Assembly (NCBI GenBank): GCA_016708345.1
Contig: JADJFX010000003.1
Coordinates: 434,001-498,000 of the forward strand
Length of the DNA: 64,000 bases
Source: Candidatus Rhodoferax bjergmarkensis
GTDB lineage: Bacteria > Pseudomonadota > Gammaproteobacteria > Burkholderiales > Burkholderiaceae_C
Direction: 5' to 3'
Part shown: one piece after another, positions 60,621-64,000 of the stretch
Layout of the letters: each line of letters begins with the position of its first letter
How positions within the stretch are numbered: the first letter of the stretch is position 1
Translations under genes and position numbers: made by a program
The notes under the pieces: model-generated
Databases searched by the model: none
What the model was told of the DNA's origin: nothing
Seen by the model: only the letters and a program-made list of their open reading frames with translations

Positions 60621-61399
60621 AGTTGCCCAAGCTTTTGCAGCATTTGGTCGGAGGTCTGGATGGCTTTGGAATTCATTTCATAAGCGCGCTGGGTTTGAAT
60701 CATGGTGACCAATTCTTGCACCACGTTCACGTTGGATGTCTCGACAAAACCTTGCATCAGTGCGCCCAAACCATTGGCACCCGGTGTTCCGCTGCTGGGC
60801 TGGCCCGATGCTGGGCTTTCGGCATACAGGTTTTGACCCTTGGGGTCAAGACCGGCCGGGTTGACAAAATTTGCCAGGGCAATGGTGCCGATACTTTGGG
60901 GGGTGACATTGCCCGGGATCTGGGCCGTCACGGTGCCGTCACCACCGATGGCGATGGCTGTGGCGTTGGCCGGTACGGTCACGCCGCTGGCAATGGGCAA
61001 ACCGGTGGCGGTGACCAAACGGCCCTGTGAGTCAATTTGAAATGAGCCATCACGGGTGTAGTTGGTTGTGCCATCCGGCATGGTGACCTGGAAGAATCCG
61101 TTTCCCTGGACTGCCACGTCAAGCTTGTTACCGGTCTGCTGCAAATTGCCTTGCGCAAATGATCGGCTGGTGGCCACGGTGCGTACGCCCAGACCTACCT
61201 GCAAACCGGAAGGCAACTGCGATTGCTCGGAACTGCTTGCGCCGACTTGTCGCAAATTCTGGTACATCAGGTCCTCAAAGACCGCCGTGGCACGTTTGAA
61301 GCCGGTGGTTGAGACGTTGGCCAGATTGTTGGAAATGACGTCCAGCTGCATTTGCTGGGCTTCCATGCCGGTTTTGGAGATCCACAGGGAGTTGATCAT
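60617..61399 (-). CDS. flgG: Flagellar distal rod protein
   Basis: 260 residues. N-terminal SLWISKTGMEAQQMQLDVISNNLANVSTTGFK and C-terminal LGALMQGFVETSNVNVVQELVTMIQTQRAYEMNSK are FlgG signatures. Stop overlaps flgH start. Confidence 0.96.
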   Translation of the reverse strand: MINSLWISKTGMEAQQMQLDVISNNLANVSTTGFKRATAVFEDLMYQNLRQVGASSSEQSQLPSGLQVGLGVRTVATSRSFAQGNLQQTGNKLDVAVQGNGFFQVTMPDGTTNYTRDGSFQIDSQGRLVTATGLPIASGVTVPANATAIAIGGDGTVTAQIPGNVTPQSIGTIALANFVNPAGLDPKGQNLYAESPASGQPSSGTPGANGLGALMQGFVETSNVNVVQELVTMIQTQRAYEMNSKAIQTSDQMLQKLGQL

Positions 61400-61450
61400 G
61401 TGAGGGCCTTTTGCGGTTCAATGGTGTCGGGTGGGTGCGGGCCGGCTGGT

Positions 61451-62191
61451 CTAGCCCTGCATGCTGAGCAGTTTGTCGGCCGATCGTTCATTCGATTCGG
61501 CGGTTTGAAGCAAGCGCATCTGAACTTCAAATTGCCTTGCGGTCTGGATCATTCCGACCATGGTTTCAATGGTGTTGACATTGGAACCTTCCAGCATCCC
61601 AACCTGAACGCGTGCATTCGCGTCATTGGGCAGGGGGTCGCCTGAGGTGGCTCTGAACAGACCATCGGCACCGCGTTTCAAGGGGTCGTCGGCGGTGGGT
61701 GTTGCCAGTTTCAGGCGACCAATGCCTGTGGCGGGCTGGTTGCCCACTTTGGCGCTCAGGTTGCCGTCAAACCCGATGCTGACCACCGCACCGGCCGGCA
61801 CGCTGATGGGTGAGCCGCCGTCCGACAAAACAGTCAGGCCACTGCTCGTCTGAAGTGTCCCTTCCGGAGACACTTCAAAAGAGCCGCCCCGTGTGTAGGA
61901 CTCCGTGCCATCGAGCCCTTGCACCCCAAACCATGCATTGCCTTCGGCCATTGCGTCCAGACTGCGGCCTGTGCGCTGAGCTGAACCCGGGGTGTTCAAA
62001 TGGCCAGCGGTTGCTTCCAGTGCAAGCACCCGTGTGCTGGCACCCTCGCCACGCACGGGTACCGCTCGAAAAGTGGACAGCTCTGCCCGAAAGCCGTTGG
62101 TGGAGGCATTGGCCAGGTTGTTGGACAAAACAGCCTGCCGATGGGCCGCCGCGTTGGCGCCTGTCATTGCGGTGTAGATGAGACGGTCCAT
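61451..62191 (-). CDS. flgF: Flagellar proximal rod protein
   Basis: 246 residues. MDRLIYTAMTGANAAAHRQAVLSNNLANASTNGFR at the start and VGMLEGSNVNTIETMVGMIQTARQFEVQ near the end. 51 bp before flgG. Confidence 0.95.
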   Translation of the reverse strand: MDRLIYTAMTGANAAAHRQAVLSNNLANASTNGFRAELSTFRAVPVRGEGASTRVLALEATAGHLNTPGSAQRTGRSLDAMAEGNAWFGVQGLDGTESYTRGGSFEVSPEGTLQTSSGLTVLSDGGSPISVPAGAVVSIGFDGNLSAKVGNQPATGIGRLKLATPTADDPLKRGADGLFRATSGDPLPNDANARVQVGMLEGSNVNTIETMVGMIQTARQFEVQMRLLQTAESNERSADKLLSMQG

Positions 62192-62231
62192 GGCGGGTCC
62201 TGTTCAGTGGCGGGTCACAGAGGTGTCGGCA

Positions 62232-63461
62232 TCAGCGCAGGTTCACCAAGGTCGACAACACCTGGTCCTGTGTCTTGATGCTTTGCGCATTGGCTTGATA
62301 AGACCTTTGCGCCGTCATCATGTTGATCAGTTCTTCTGTGACATCCACGTTGGAGTCTTCCAGTGCGCCGGCATTGATCGCACCGAATTTCCCAACTCCG
62401 GCAGCACCCTGAACAGGTGGGCCAGATGCGTTCGATTCGGACCAACTGCCGCCTCCGGTAGGGTTCAAACCTTGCACGTTGCGAAAATCGGCCAAGGCAA
62501 CCTGTCCGGCGGCCTGAATTTCGCCATTGGAGTAGCGCGCGGAAATGACTCCGGTTGCATTGATTTTCAGGCCGACAAATTCACCAGGTGGGTAACCATC
62601 TTGTGACAGCGCCGATACTGAGAACCCTGCACCATATTGGGTAACGTCAGAAACATCGATGGTGACTGGGAAAGCAGGCACGACGCTGGGCGCTGGAGGT
62701 GTTAGGGTCAGGCCAGTGAAGGTGGTGCTGGCGGGGTCCAATTTGCCAAGCGCATCGAAGACCAAGGAGCCCAGCGAAGCAGTAGCGAGGGCGTTGGGGT
62801 CGTCGAAAACCGCCCACTCGTCGGTACCGGGGGTGGTCGGTGTTATCTTGGAAAAATACAGGGACAGCGGGACTGGCACACCTTGAGAGTCATAAGCGGT
62901 GACAGAGGTTCCGTAGGTGCTGATCGGGGTTGGTGGTACCTGTGAGGATGCAATGGGCGCACGCGCGTCAAGATTGAATTCCGCGATGATGGCACCGGTT
63001 TGCTTGGCGGCGATGGGCGCGCTGGTGGGCAGTTTCAAAGCCTCCACAGTGGTGCTGGTGGCAACGCCAGCCAAGTTGGTCGGGTAGCCCATGACATGGG
63101 CACCGGAGTTGGTGACCAAGTTGCCTACCTTGTCGAGTTTGAAGGACCCGTCACGCGTATAGACGGTGGTTCCATCGGTGTTCGTCAACTGGAAAAAGCC
63201 GCCGCCGTTGATGGCCAGATCAAGATCACGGCCGGAAACGTTGATATTGCCTTGGCCAAATTTTTGGGTCACTGCGGCAATTCCGACACCAATCCCAGCC
63301 GCAGTGCCGTTTCCTGCAGTTGACGATGCCGCAACCAAACTTTCAAATTCAACGCGCGACGCTTTCATGCCAGATGTGTTTGCATTGGCAATGTTGTTGC
63401 CGATGACGTCCAGACTACGGCTGGAAGCGTTTAAGCCCGAAAGGCCAGTTTGAAATCCCAT
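62232..63461 (-). CDS. flgE: Flagellar hook protein
   Basis: 409 residues. Start at ATG 63461 (MGFQTGLSGLNASSRSLDVI, then NNIANANTSGMK). C-terminal AGALEDSNVDVTEELINMMTAQRSYQANAQ. Normal length for a Comamonadaceae hook protein. Confidence 0.96.
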   Translation of the reverse strand: MGFQTGLSGLNASSRSLDVIGNNIANANTSGMKASRVEFESLVAASSTAGNGTAAGIGVGIAAVTQKFGQGNINVSGRDLDLAINGGGFFQLTNTDGTTVYTRDGSFKLDKVGNLVTNSGAHVMGYPTNLAGVATSTTVEALKLPTSAPIAAKQTGAIIAEFNLDARAPIASSQVPPTPISTYGTSVTAYDSQGVPVPLSLYFSKITPTTPGTDEWAVFDDPNALATASLGSLVFDALGKLDPASTTFTGLTLTPPAPSVVPAFPVTIDVSDVTQYGAGFSVSALSQDGYPPGEFVGLKINATGVISARYSNGEIQAAGQVALADFRNVQGLNPTGGGSWSESNASGPPVQGAAGVGKFGAINAGALEDSNVDVTEELINMMTAQRSYQANAQSIKTQDQVLSTLVNLR

Positions 63462-63519
63462 GATGTTTTCCTTTGAAATTCGCTGTAAGGTGGGCGGTTG
63501 TTCGAGTTCTTGATGACGT

Positions 63520-64000
63520 TTATAGAATGGCTTTGATCGTGTCGTAGGCGACGGCGCTGCGGCCCTTGAGCTGCACCGACATGTTTCCGTTGTCACTGCC
63601 CACCGAAACCACTTTGTCCAGTGCCAGGGGTGTGGCTTCAATGGCCTTGTCGCCAAGTGTCGCGGTGATCCGAAAATTGGGTTCGCCAACACCCTTGTAG
63701 GAAGCCGAGTTCCATTCAAATGGATGTCTTCCGGCTGTCAGTGCGCCCAACTTGAGTGTGTCAAGTACCTGTCCACCGGGTGACAGAATTTCTACATTGA
63801 CGGCATCTGTATTGCCTGCCAGATCAATGGCTCCCCTCGCAATACCCTCGTTACGGGTCAGTGAATTGCTGTTCAGCAGCACATCATGTCCCACCATTGA
63901 TGAGCCTTGCAGGACTTGCATGGAGGTGAACTGGGTCGCCATGCTTTTGAGTGTTTCGTTGACCTGTTGAATTCCAGACACAGTGTTGATCTGTGCCATC
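63520..64000 (-). CDS. flgD: Flagellar hook cap/scaffold protein (5' end outside window)
   Basis: The visible 160 codons start within the protein: AQINTVSGIQQVNETLKSMATQFTSMQ, followed by the VGHDVLL segment and the Tudor/FnIII-like part (VEILSPGGQVLDTLKLGALTAGRHPFEWN). In FlgD about 60-70 residues with the MQNQDPLNP motif precede this, so the true start is beyond 64000. Hook-length scaffold. Confidence 0.93.
   Translation of the reverse strand, partial: MAQINTVSGIQQVNETLKSMATQFTSMQVLQGSSMVGHDVLLNSNSLTRNEGIARGAIDLAGNTDAVNVEILSPGGQVLDTLKLGALTAGRHPFEWNSASYKGVGEPNFRITATLGDKAIEATPLALDKVVSVGSDNGNMSVQLKGRSAVAYDTIKAIL

Overview
The window is about 64 kb of a GC-rich chromosome, very probably from a betaproteobacterium of the family Comamonadaceae (Rhodoferax/Polaromonas-like). 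This is inferred from the NhaR type, the AcnA and KatG types, the flg operon, and a dispersed short repeat (core GATAGCTGCTTGCGCA) that I associate from memory with that group. No rRNA, tRNA or CRISPR array was seen.

Layout. 1-5.2 kb (minus strand): 3'-truncated aconitase acnA, a large SDR-membrane fusion protein, and a TerB-like protein. 5.3-6.2 kb: nhaR. 6.2-14.8 kb: an island with a type IC restriction-modification operon (HTH protein, hsdM, rhuM, a broken hsdS with TAEL repeats, fic, hsdR), bounded on both sides by a copy of the 3' end of an antiporter gene plus a short repeat. 14.8-21.1 kb: an eight-gene Mrp/Mbh-like Na+/H+ antiporter operon and a Ca2+/Na+ exchanger. 21.3-33.5 kb: mixed housekeeping and membrane genes (PAP2, metallophosphoesterase, lipid kinase, YqhA, CBS, TerC/Alx, Tim44-like, katG, dinB, lipoprotein, UbiA prenyltransferase). 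33.6-47.2 kb: acyl-CoA synthetase/GNAT fusion, three diguanylate cyclases, alpha-hydroxy-acid oxidase, protease/FHA pair, gabD, chalcone-isomerase-like protein. 47.2-50 kb: a Fur-box-linked iron ABC transporter pair (fbpC, fbpB). 50-53.4 kb: a phzF/aminotransferase cassette between two inverted ~375 bp repeats. 53.4-64 kb: HDOD gene and flgL-K-J-I-H-G-F-E-D on the minus strand.

The most unusual features are three. First, a ~45-65 bp dispersed repeat is present in at least 11 copies, and three of them lie in frame inside acnA, dinB and phzF. Second, the R-M island lies between direct repeats, carries RhuM and Fic guests, and has EcoR124-like TAEL repeats in a wrecked specificity gene. Third, long inverted repeats flank a two-gene cassette.

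Caution: five or more single-base indels, mostly at short homopolymers, break otherwise good genes (SDR fusion, hsdS, hsdR, fbpB). This suggests either sequencing error or real decay, and it limits conclusions about function at those loci.
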